From Pseudomonadales bacterium (GTDB lineage Bacteria > Pseudomonadota > Gammaproteobacteria > Pseudomonadales > Ketobacteraceae), in contig PAPM01000030.1 in the NCBI GenBank assembly GCA_002708905.1, forward strand, positions 1-64,000: DNA of 64,000 nucleotides, written 5' to 3'. The notes below the pieces were generated by a model. It was not told the DNA's origin. It saw only the letters and a list, made by a program, of their open reading frames with translations, and made no database searches. This document shows positions 1-7,223 of the stretch, piece after piece; the first letter of the stretch is position 1; every line of letters begins with the position of its first letter. The position numbers were made by a program, and so were the translations under genes.

Positions 1-1
1 C

Positions 2-373
2 ACCGGCACCAGCGTGTTCCTGGCCCATTCCATCGGCGACTTCCTGCATCAGGCCAGCGTGCTGGTGGCCCTGCTGGCCATCGTCACCTTTGTGGTGTTT
101 CTCACGGAGTTTGCCAGCAACACCGCCAGCGCCGCCCTGCTGGTGCCTGTGTTTGCCGCCATTGCCGAAAGCCTGGGTGTGTCCCCGGTGATGCTGTCGG
201 CCATCATCGCGGTTTCCGCCTCCTGCGCCTTTATGCTGCCGGTGGCCACTCCACCCAACGCCATCGTGTTCGGCTCAGGCTACATCCTGCAGACCGACAT
301 GATGAAAGCCGGCCTGTGGATCAACCTGAGCTGCATCCTCATCATTACCCTGTATGCATGGCTGTTCTGGTAG
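2..373 (+). CDS. DASS/SLC13-family anion symporter, C-terminal part
   Basis: This is the C-terminal 123 residues or so of an inner-membrane transporter; the 5' end lies before the window and the frame is open from base 2. It is almost entirely hydrophobic, with about three to four membrane segments. The motif around [16 protein letters not shown] and the later [18 protein letters not shown] match the conserved SNT and PxATPPNA loops of the divalent anion:Na+ symporter family (SLC13/DASS), which moves dicarboxylates, citrate or sulfate with sodium. Which anion is carried cannot be told from this part. It ends at TAG 371-373 and the next gene has its own ribosome site, so it is probably the last gene of its unit. 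Confidence 0.85.
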   Translation, partial: TGTSVFLAHSIGDFLHQASVLVALLAIVTFVVFLTEFASNTASAALLVPVFAAIAESLGVSPVMLSAIIAVSASCAFMLPVATPPNAIVFGSGYILQTDMMKAGLWINLSCILIITLYAWLFW

Positions 374-451
374 GTTAGAATTCAAACACCCTGATCGAAC
401 ATCCGTTTGTCGACAGGGTGCATTACATTAAAAATAATTGGAGTTCTTTTC

Positions 452-961
452 ATGAAAAAAATCGCCTTGTCTGCGGCCATTTTGATGGGCGCATGTGGTT
501 CTGTATACGCACAGGAGCCGGGTGTTTATATTGGGGTTAAAGGCGGCAGCTTCCGCGTTGATGTAGAAGAAGTCGATACCAACAATCCGACGGCTAAGGG
601 GTTTATCCTGGGATACAACCTGGGTAAAGGGCCTGCCATTGAGTTTGAGCACAATAAATCCGATACGTTCACTGCAAGTCAATACGGCTACTACGGCGCA
701 GAAGGTGACATTGAAACCACTGCCCTGTACTTTGCCTATCGTTCAGAGGGTACCGTGTTTTTTAAAGTGAAAGGCGGCATCCTGAAAGAAGACGTTAAAG
801 CGGATGGTTACTACGCTAGCGCCAGCGAAAGCGACACTGGCCTGTCGGTGGGTGCCGGCTTTGGTTTCAACCTGGGTGATGTGGCTCAGTTGGAAGCGGA
901 ATACACCATCATTGAGCAGGACGTGAGTTATTTGAGTTTGGGGCTGAACCTGCGCTTCTAA
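452..961 (+). CDS. Small outer-membrane beta-barrel protein
   Basis: This is a 169-residue exported protein. I chose ATG 452 over an upstream in-frame start at 407 because a signal peptide begins exactly there (MKKIALSAAILMGACGSVYA, cleaved before QE) and GGAG precedes it by a few bases. The mature part alternates polar and hydrophobic residues, is rich in G, Y and T, and ends in LSLGLNLRF, the terminal aromatic signature recognised by the BAM machinery. Size and pattern fit the OmpA/opacity-type 8-stranded barrel superfamily. No specific ligand or function can be assigned. It converges with the nitroreductase gene. Confidence 0.75.
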   Translation: MKKIALSAAILMGACGSVYAQEPGVYIGVKGGSFRVDVEEVDTNNPTAKGFILGYNLGKGPAIEFEHNKSDTFTASQYGYYGAEGDIETTALYFAYRSEGTVFFKVKGGILKEDVKADGYYASASESDTGLSVGAGFGFNLGDVAQLEAEYTIIEQDVSYLSLGLNLRF

Positions 962-984
962 CATTGCCGTTCCAGTACCGGCAA

Positions 985-1032
985 CCGGTCAGACCAAAGT
1001 GCGCCCCTGAATGGTCGCGCTGGTCTGACCGG
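985..1032. terminator. Inverted repeat between convergent genes (probable bidirectional terminator)
   Basis: CCGGTCAGACCA (985-996) and TGGTCTGACCGG (1021-1032) are perfect 12-base complementary arms around a 24-base loop. It sits between the ends of the outer-membrane protein gene and the convergent nitroreductase gene. There is no clear T-run, so termination is inferred from position and stem strength only. Confidence 0.5.
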
Positions 1033-1051
1033 CTCGTACCTCAACTACGCC

Positions 1052-1897
1052 TTAAACGTACCGAACAAAATTCTCCCGATCGAACTTCACTCTTGGAAAA
1101 TACACCCCATCTTTCGCCCGTTCCCCGGCACCCACCACCATCACCACTTCCGCGTCGCGGGGCAGCTTTAACAGTTTGCGCACACGCTGCTCGTCCATAC
1201 CTTCCATGGGGCAGGAATCAAAACCGTGGGCACGAAACGCCAGCATTAGATTTTCCGCCGCCAGTGCGGTGCTCTTGATGGCCCACACCCGCATATCGGA
1301 TTTGGTGAAGGGCCCGCGGGGCATGGGGCGGAACAGGCCGGCAACATTCGACAACGCCTTCTTGGCATAACCCACCGCATGCAACGGCCCCTGCCAATAG
1401 GTAAAGGCCACGCCCTTGCTGTAGAAATCCTTCCAGTGCTTGGGAATCTTCGGCTGCGGCCACTGATCGATATTGAGCTTGGCGATCTTCCTCCAGTTAT
1501 TGGTGCGCGCCACCACCACGATCAACTCCGCTGCCGTGGTCGCCGCATTCTGGCTCATACAGGCTTCCACCAGCTTGGCTTTCTTGTCCGGCGATTGCAC
1601 CACATGGAATTCCCAGGGCTGCAAGTTGCAGGAACTGGGGGCGATCAGGGCCAGGTCGATGCACGCATCCAATACCGTGCGGGGAATCGGCTTATCGGTA
1701 AACTTGCGCACCGAGCGACGACTCTCCACCACCTGAGTAAAGGCCTCACCCTGGGTTTGCTCCGGGGCCGGTTCGTAATAGCGCTTCTTCACGTTGTAGT
1801 CGTAACCATCCACCGTGGCACCCCGGCGCAGGGTTTCTTTCAGGTCTTCCATAAAGCTGGAGCGGGTTTCGGAATCTTTCATCTCAGTTTCGGCCAT
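1052..1897 (-). CDS. Nitroreductase family protein
   Basis: This is an FMN-dependent NAD(P)H oxidoreductase of the nitroreductase fold, 281 residues from ATG 1897. An in-frame ATG at 1918 would add seven residues, but the AGGATAA ribosome site lies before 1897. The family core starts with VVESRRSVRKFTDKPIP (the Arg-Ser-hxRxF FMN-phosphate motif). It continues with IAPSSCNLQPWEFHVV (flavin contacts) and a GFDSCPMEGMDEQRV loop typical of the C-terminal half. The roughly 50-residue N-terminal stretch before the core is long for the family. The substrate is not predictable. It is divergent from the SDR gene at 2077, and the roughly 180-base gap should hold both promoters. Confidence 0.9.
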   Translation of the reverse strand: MAETEMKDSETRSSFMEDLKETLRRGATVDGYDYNVKKRYYEPAPEQTQGEAFTQVVESRRSVRKFTDKPIPRTVLDACIDLALIAPSSCNLQPWEFHVVQSPDKKAKLVEACMSQNAATTAAELIVVVARTNNWRKIAKLNIDQWPQPKIPKHWKDFYSKGVAFTYWQGPLHAVGYAKKALSNVAGLFRPMPRGPFTKSDMRVWAIKSTALAAENLMLAFRAHGFDSCPMEGMDEQRVRKLLKLPRDAEVVMVVGAGERAKDGVYFPRVKFDRENFVRYV

Positions 1898-2076
1898 TGT
1901 TGTTATCCTGTTGCTCATTGGTACTCGTCAAACCGGACACCACTTTAGCAGGAAGCTTATTTGGATATAAGCTGTATACATGACTGCCATTTTTATGTTG
2001 GTATTGGTTAGGCATCCCTCTTAGACACCCTATGAAGGTATGCTAAACGGGCCATCATCCACCAGGGGGAGTCATA

Positions 2077-2925
2077 ATGGGCAAAATGACAGGCAAAGTC
2101 GCCATCGTCACCGGCGCCAACACCGGAATCGGGCGGGAAACCGCAAAAGAACTGGCACGGGAAGGTGCCCATGTGTTCCTGGCCTGCCGCTCGCGGGACA
2201 AAACCCAGCCGGTGCTGGATGAAATCAACGGTCTGATTCAAGACAAAGATCAAGCCAAGGCCGAGTTCCTGCCCCTGGATCTGGGCTCATTCGATTCAGT
2301 GAGAAAGTGCGCTGAGCTGTTTCTGGAAAAGAACCTGCCCCTGCACCTGCTGGTGAACAATGCCGGACTGGCAGGCGCCAAAGGCATGACCGAATCCGGC
2401 TTTGAAGTCACCTTCGGCGTGTGCCATGTGGGTCATTTTTTACTGACCACCCTGCTGCTGGACAAACTCAAGCAGTCCGCCCCGGCCCGGATTGTGGTGG
2501 TATCCAGCAAGATTCACAAACGACCCAAGAAATTTGATTTGAGTGACGTCCGGGCGCCCACCAAGACCCTGGACGGGTTAAAGGAATACGGCCTGGCCAA
2601 GCTGGCCAATGTGTTGTTTGCGAAAGCCCTGGCAAAGCGCCTGCAAGGCACCGGAGTGACCACCTATGCATTGCACCCCGGCGTGGTGGCATCGGATGTG
2701 TGGCGCGCGATTCCCTGGCCGCTGGATAAGCTGATCAAACTTTTTATGATCAGCACCGAGGAAGGTGCCAAGACCTCACTGTATTGCGCCATGGCGGATG
2801 AGGTGGCCGGGCAGAGTGGACTGTATTACGACGAGTGTAAGGTGACGGAGCCTTCGCCGTTGGCGTTGGATGAGGGGTTGGCGGAGAGGCTGTGGAAAGA
2901 AAGTGAAAAGTGGGTCAGTGCATAA
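2077..2925 (+). CDS. Short-chain dehydrogenase/reductase (retinol dehydrogenase-like)
   Basis: This is a classical-type SDR of 282 residues. The Rossmann fold shows TGANTGIG (residues 12-19) for the dinucleotide, with an R in ACRSRD after strand 2 that favours NADP(H). The NNAG motif follows mid-protein, then the catalytic Ser in VVSSK and the YxxxK pair in YGLAKLAN. The overall pattern resembles the RDH11-14/WW-oxidoreductase branch, which reduces or oxidises long-chain or isoprenoid aldehydes and alcohols. The physiological substrate is unknown. The start is backed by GGGGGAG seven bases upstream. It is followed 25 bp later by the orphan gene at 2951, so the two may be co-transcribed. Confidence 0.9.
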   Translation: MGKMTGKVAIVTGANTGIGRETAKELAREGAHVFLACRSRDKTQPVLDEINGLIQDKDQAKAEFLPLDLGSFDSVRKCAELFLEKNLPLHLLVNNAGLAGAKGMTESGFEVTFGVCHVGHFLLTTLLLDKLKQSAPARIVVVSSKIHKRPKKFDLSDVRAPTKTLDGLKEYGLAKLANVLFAKALAKRLQGTGVTTYALHPGVVASDVWRAIPWPLDKLIKLFMISTEEGAKTSLYCAMADEVAGQSGLYYDECKVTEPSPLALDEGLAERLWKESEKWVSA

Positions 2926-2950
2926 GTGATCAATATCAAGGAGAGCAAAC

Positions 2951-3571
2951 ATGGCAATCATCAAGGGATTTGGCCCGGCGGATTCCACCGCTGACACAGC
3001 AGGAACAGGTGGTATCACCTATATTGAACGCCGCGCCAGCAACAAAAATGATGAGCGAAATATTTACGTGATCAAAGGGCATCTGCTCCCCCCCATGAGC
3101 AAGCGCAAAAACTTTCAGGGCAAAAGCCGGTATTTTCAGCGTGGTGAACTGGGCCTGTCCGACGACTGGGAACTGGCCCATTTATGGCCTCCCCGCTTCG
3201 GTGATGAAGCGGCCGCCGGCATCATGTGGGCACCCCAGGAAATGAACCAGGACTTTCAAAACCACAAAGTAGAACCCTGGCTACAGGGCCTGCGCTCTTC
3301 CTCCCACAGTGCTGCCATCGAAATCACCGCCATCGCAGCAAGCTGGTGCCCCAAGTTTCTAGCCGCAAAAGGTAACCCCGATTACAAGGGCGCTGAATTT
3401 TTGAAGTGGGTCTGCTACGAAGTGAGCAATTGCCCCACCGGCACGCCGAGCCCTGCCGGAGGTGGACCGCTGTTGGGTTCATCCATCCATTTACAACTGG
3501 AACCCCTACAGCCGGGCCACGTGCCGAACGTGGTGAACGTAGAGGTGGGCACATTGTTGAACTGGAATTAG
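2951..3571 (+). CDS. Orphan protein with nuclease-toxin-like core
   Basis: This 206-residue protein has no signal peptide or membrane segment. GGAG lies eight bases before ATG 2951. Residues about 70-115 contain DWELAHLWPPRFGDEAA, then IMWAPQEMNQ and NHKVEPWL. The order H, FG, hydrophobic, N, W/E resembles the core of DNA/RNA non-specific (His-Me finger) endonuclease domains and of some polymorphic-toxin nuclease domains. This is a resemblance by eye, not a firm family match. Nothing like an immunity protein is visible next to it, and it is not fused to a delivery domain. Its stop codon lies inside a 19-bp tandem duplication (3554-3591). It may alternatively be a cytoplasmic protein of unrelated fold. 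Confidence 0.5.
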   Translation: MAIIKGFGPADSTADTAGTGGITYIERRASNKNDERNIYVIKGHLLPPMSKRKNFQGKSRYFQRGELGLSDDWELAHLWPPRFGDEAAAGIMWAPQEMNQDFQNHKVEPWLQGLRSSSHSAAIEITAIAASWCPKFLAAKGNPDYKGAEFLKWVCYEVSNCPTGTPSPAGGGPLLGSSIHLQLEPLQPGHVPNVVNVEVGTLLNWN

Positions 3572-3591
3572 GTTGTTGAACTGGAATTAGG
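3554..3591 (+). repeat. Perfect 19-bp tandem duplication across a stop codon
   Basis: TTGTTGAACTGGAATTAGG occurs at 3554-3572 and again at 3573-3591 without a mismatch. The first copy encodes the last residues and the TAG stop of the upstream gene; the second lies just after the stop. It looks like a recent slippage duplication. Confidence 0.9.
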
Positions 3592-3610
3592 TTCGATGGG
3601 GTGATATAGG

Positions 3611-3835
3611 CTTCCTGGTGGGAAAATTGGTGTCCCGGTGATCAATCGGGGCTTCCCCCGAGGGAATTTGGTCTCCCCCTGATCAATTGATGCCTCCCCC
3701 CGGGGAAATGTGGTGTCCCCCTGATCAATCAGGCCTTCCCGCCAGAAAATGTGGTCTCCCTGTGATCAATCAGGGCTTCCTGTTGCAGAAATTGGTTCCC
3801 TGTTGATCAATTAGTGGCTCCTGCAGCAATTTCAG
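3611..3835. repeat. Tandem array of about five 41-bp units with TGATCAAT core
   Basis: Units start at about 3611, 3652, 3693, 3734 and 3776, with a decayed partial unit from 3818. Each has a C/T-rich block (CTTCCC-like), a GGAAAwtTGGT-type stretch, TCCC and then the palindromic core TGATCAAT. The TGATCA cores lie at 3639, 3680, 3722, 3763 and 3804, i.e. spacing of 41, 42, 41 and 41 bases. No open frame runs through it. It fills most of the 366-base gap between the orphan gene and the HIT gene. The function is unknown; the regular palindromes could bind protein or fold as RNA. Confidence 0.85.
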
Positions 3836-3937
3836 TAGTCTCTTTGGCTTGTGGCTGCTCATAAAACGCGATGTTGAAGCAACATTAACCAGCTTTTATA
3901 CTGGCCACCTACATTTATCCATTCATGAGTACATTAG

Positions 3938-4348
3938 ATGACTTATGAACAAGAATTTTGTCCGTTCTGCCAGATTGCTGCCAACCACCATCATGATCGT
4001 GTTCTGCAAAATAATGAACATGGCTTTGTGATCCGTGACGGGTTCCCGGTGACAGAAGGCCATTCGCTCGTCGTCCCCAAGCGGCATGTTCTTTCGTTTT
4101 TCGAGCTGACGAAAGAAGAACGCGACGACTTGCTGGACCTGCTGGATGCTGCCAAGGCCGATCTGGACCGGGAGTACGCGCCCGCCGCCTACAATATTGG
4201 TATAAACGATGGCCCCGCAGCGGGTCAGACCATTCCCCATGTGCACATTCATCTGATTCCGAGGTTTGACCAAGCCGGGGTAGACCCCAGAGGGGGCGTG
4301 CGCTGGGTAGTGCCGGAAAAGGCCGATTATTGGAGTGGCCGCGAGTGA
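3938..4348 (+). CDS. HIT-family (histidine triad) nucleotide hydrolase
   Basis: This is a 136-residue HIT-domain protein, a class of nucleotidyl hydrolases and transferases acting on nucleoside phosphoramidates or dinucleoside polyphosphates. The catalytic triad HVHIH is at residues 101-105, preceded by NIGINDGPAAGQTIPHVHIH-type context. CPFC (C8, C11) near the start, with H50 in VPKRH, is the usual zinc-binding variant. Length is normal for the family. Its TGA stop overlaps the GTG start of the next gene (GTGA), suggesting translational coupling with the DUF3883 nuclease-like protein. This is an unusual partnership for a housekeeping HIT protein. Confidence 0.92.
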   Translation: MTYEQEFCPFCQIAANHHHDRVLQNNEHGFVIRDGFPVTEGHSLVVPKRHVLSFFELTKEERDDLLDLLDAAKADLDREYAPAAYNIGINDGPAAGQTIPHVHIHLIPRFDQAGVDPRGGVRWVVPEKADYWSGRE

Positions 4349-5667
4349 GTTTGCAGGAATACGAACACAAACTCTCACGCCTGCGGATGAACATACGGGG
4401 TGGTGTTGGCAGCGAAAAAAGCCCGCATAAAGTTGCAATGCTGTTGGCTCTGATGGACTTGGTCGAGCAACAGCATATCCAGCGCAACCAGATCTACTTT
4501 AATCAAACACTCAGGGCAGCCTTCACAAAACATTTTGAGCAATTGGCTACCCCCAAAGATCGCAACAATCCACACCTTCCCTTTTTTCATTTACGCAGCA
4601 GCGGCTTTTGGCACTTTAAATTCAAACCGGGCAAACAGGATGCCTTTGAACACCTCACCACGGCCTCTGGCCCAGGTGTAATCGAACAGCATATTGCCTA
4701 TGCCTACCTGGACGACGAGTTGTTTGAGTATATTAGTCATCAAATAACTCGTGAGTATTTGAAATCAGCCCTCATGCAGAACCTTGCAGCCGATGCTCGA
4801 CGAGAATTGTTGCAGACAGGAAAGGATGCCTGGGATTGGCTGGAATGCGAAGCCATTGTGCAGGATTACTTCGCTATGCTGGAGCAAGAGGTCATTGGCA
4901 ATAACTATAGCAAAGCCGCACACCGTCGCGCTTTGCAAACAAAACTGCGCAACCGCTCAGAAGGTTCCATTGAATTTAAGCACCAAAATATCAGCGCCAT
5001 TCTAATTGAATTGGGGCAGCCCTACATTTCAGGATATAAACCGGCCTTTAACTATCAGCGCATGCTGAAGGATGTAGTGCTGGCTCATATTGCGGCAGAT
5101 CTGAAAGCATTGGACACTTTCGCGAATGCAGCCTCCAAAGCCGTTGAGTACCGGCAAAATGCGGTGGACTGGAACAGCGTATTGGACCGGGAGTTACCAG
5201 ACCGTATCCCTCAAATCAAAGAAGCGCCAAGAGAATATCTTGCCCGCAAAGCCAACTATGCAGAACGGGAGCGAAATAACCGTTCGCTGGGGGAGCAAGG
5301 CGAACGGTTTGTTCTGGATTTTGAACGCTTCCGCCTACATCAGGCGGGGCGCCCTGACCTGGCAAAGGAGATTCGCTGGGTCAGCAACGATGACGGTGAT
5401 GGCGCAGGCTTTGATATACAGTCCTTTAATGTGGAACGGGAAGAAGAACTGTATATTGAAGTCAAGACCACCAGCGGCGGGAAATATCATCCGTTCTACA
5501 TTTCGGATAATGAGCTAGCCTATTCAAAAGACAACGAGGCGCAGTATTGTCTGTATAGGGTCTTTGATTTTAGAACGAGTGCACGTTTGTTTCAGTTGGA
5601 AGGTGCGGTGGATCGTCATGTTAATCTTCAGGCTAAGAATTATATGGCTAGTTTTGGGGAACGGTGA
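4345..5667 (+). CDS. DUF3883 / PD-(D/E)XK restriction-like protein
   Basis: This 440-residue protein starts at GTG 4345 with GGAG at 4332-4335; the start overlaps the HIT stop as GTGA. A TTG start at 4330 would add five residues. The N-terminal 100 residues (SPHKVAMLLALMDLV, then NPHLPFFHLRSSGFWHF) resemble the domain found in front of HNH or Mrr-like restriction nucleases. The C-terminal domain, from about residue 310, is DUF3883. It has GFDIQSF with D357 and YIEVKTT with E372 and K374, giving a complete PD-(D/E)XK catalytic set. The family is associated with restriction and phage defence. The gene is AT-richer than the left flank. The target (modified or foreign DNA) is inferred only. Confidence 0.8.
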   Translation: MSLQEYEHKLSRLRMNIRGGVGSEKSPHKVAMLLALMDLVEQQHIQRNQIYFNQTLRAAFTKHFEQLATPKDRNNPHLPFFHLRSSGFWHFKFKPGKQDAFEHLTTASGPGVIEQHIAYAYLDDELFEYISHQITREYLKSALMQNLAADARRELLQTGKDAWDWLECEAIVQDYFAMLEQEVIGNNYSKAAHRRALQTKLRNRSEGSIEFKHQNISAILIELGQPYISGYKPAFNYQRMLKDVVLAHIAADLKALDTFANAASKAVEYRQNAVDWNSVLDRELPDRIPQIKEAPREYLARKANYAERERNNRSLGEQGERFVLDFERFRLHQAGRPDLAKEIRWVSNDDGDGAGFDIQSFNVEREEELYIEVKTTSGGKYHPFYISDNELAYSKDNEAQYCLYRVFDFRTSARLFQLEGAVDRHVNLQAKNYMASFGER

Positions 5668-5711
5668 TTGTGTGAAGGTAAGGGGTGTGGTTTGATTTAC
5701 ACACGCTTGAA

Positions 5712-5738
5712 CGTCGGTTATCGACCCATAGCGGACGT
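5712..5738 (-). repeat. Dispersed TGTCCGCT/GGCCGAAAG repeat, copy 1 (diverged)
   Basis: Read on the minus strand it gives GTCCGCTATGGGTCGATAA, the most diverged member of a family seen at 11611, 19298, 22256 and 24984. It starts 45 bases after the DUF3883 stop, in the 218-base gap before the AlbA_2 gene. A 68-codon frame crossing it (5668-5874) looks spurious. Nothing else is recognised in this gap. Confidence 0.5.
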
Positions 5739-5885
5739 TAATTCAGAAAACTTTCCCTGGAATGCAGTCATTTTTTGGATGGGTTGGATTTTTATTAATG
5801 TCCATAGTTATTGTTATTACGAGTGTTGTTACAGATTCACGTCCATCGATACATTGAAATCAATAATATTCTAAGTAGTCGATCT

Positions 5886-7223
5886 ATGTCTCTAACGGAA
5901 ATTAACAACTTAAGAGAGCCTAAACTCACTGAGCGTATAGCTCAGCTTGTAAGCCTGGATGACGAAATATCAGCTGTATTCCGTGGTGTCTATACCAAGT
6001 TCAATGACACTTGGTCGATGCTTATGGGTGTCGTCAGACTGAATGGCTACTCGCGCTCATCTGATTTCGAAGCTTGTCATTACCAGTACCCTGAGTATCA
6101 GTTTATTTGCCAACCGATCACCGGTTTGAGCTTGGCAAAATTGATTAATAATGTAGGGGAAAATTCCAACACAAATATTCCCGGCCTTCCCGAATTCGGT
6201 AAGCGAGAATTGCACCCAAACTGGACTGAGAGTTTAATCCCGAGCCACGCCCATCAAGAAGAATTCCCCATTCGCCGGTTTTCCGCGCGGGTATGTTCAG
6301 ACGCCCATTGCCACGAAACCAAATTGGTTGCGCACGAAATGCCATTTTACCCATCAGCGTTCGAGCTGACCAAAAATTTCCTGGGGCTGGAGGAATTTCA
6401 CGGTTCAAGGGATTCTAGGAAAGGTGAGCTATGCATTTATATTCCAGACCGGCGGGGTCATCTAGCGTTGTCTGAAGGCGATATTCAATTTCGCAGTGAC
6501 ATGCTTAACGAGTTATCAGTGGTGGGTGCTATTGATGGGGAGCAAGTTAATCTCGTCAATCCGAAAGACAAGTTTGACTTCGACTTGAAGAATGCTAATG
6601 AGGTGGAGCTATGGTTGGTGACAAAGGACAGTGAGATTATCGACTACTGCTCTTCAACCGAGTGGGAATACAGATATGGTACTCAATCAGACATTGCTGA
6701 TCTTGAAAAACTCATAAGCATCATTTCAGCTGGTGAAAGCGAGCACTGCGAATTTAAAACGTATATCGACCTCGTCAAAACGGACACAAAAGCGGTGGAG
6801 CTCGACAAAACAGTCTGTGCCTTTTCCAACCACCAGGGTGGCAAGCTGTTTATCGGTGTTGACGATGACACTCTTATCGTCGGAATCAACGAGAAATGTC
6901 AGAAGGGCTATCAATGCGACCCCTATGAAGCAGCGGAACATTACCTGCAAGATGTAGAAAAGAGACTGAGAGAGTCATTGGTGAAGAATCAATGCTTCAA
7001 CTGCCAGCTCATTGAATACAATAAACTCCTTGTATTGGTCATAGATGTTCAAAAAGCCAACGGACTTAACTACTTACTTTCAACAAACGATGCCTATATT
7101 CGGCGCGGAGCCTCTTCCCCTAAAATGGCACCACTGGAAATGCAGGCCTTTCCGCGAGAGCGGGATGTATTCGGACGAGAACTATTCGCAACTGATGTCG
7201 GTTCTGAGTGGGGGGATTACTAA
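5886..7223 (+). CDS. AlbA_2 (Schlafen-type) domain protein
   Basis: This protein has 445 residues from ATG 5886. An in-frame TTG at 5811 would add 25, and neither start has a strong ribosome site. The C-terminal third (about 275-410) is an AlbA_2 domain: GESEHCEFK with E289 and K291, then the conserved TVCAFSNHQGGKLFIGVDDD (from about residue 307), VGINEK and a late AYIRRGASS. AlbA_2 domains occur in Schlafen-like nucleases and helicases and in anti-phage proteins; many cleave or bind nucleic acid. The N-terminal 270 residues are not recognised. They contain several Cys/His residues (VCSDAHCHETK) that could bind metal. The stop TAA is followed directly by the ATG of the next gene, so the two are surely co-translated. 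Confidence 0.75.
   Translation: MSLTEINNLREPKLTERIAQLVSLDDEISAVFRGVYTKFNDTWSMLMGVVRLNGYSRSSDFEACHYQYPEYQFICQPITGLSLAKLINNVGENSNTNIPGLPEFGKRELHPNWTESLIPSHAHQEEFPIRRFSARVCSDAHCHETKLVAHEMPFYPSAFELTKNFLGLEEFHGSRDSRKGELCIYIPDRRGHLALSEGDIQFRSDMLNELSVVGAIDGEQVNLVNPKDKFDFDLKNANEVELWLVTKDSEIIDYCSSTEWEYRYGTQSDIADLEKLISIISAGESEHCEFKTYIDLVKTDTKAVELDKTVCAFSNHQGGKLFIGVDDDTLIVGINEKCQKGYQCDPYEAAEHYLQDVEKRLRESLVKNQCFNCQLIEYNKLLVLVIDVQKANGLNYLLSTNDAYIRRGASSPKMAPLEMQAFPRERDVFGRELFATDVGSEWGDY

Noticed and set aside
3611-3835. CRISPR array
   Set aside because: Units are contiguous tandem repeats without unique spacers, and no cas genes are near.
5668-5874. 68-codon frame after the DUF3883 gene
   Set aside because: It runs through a dispersed repeat and has no ribosome site or recognisable domain.
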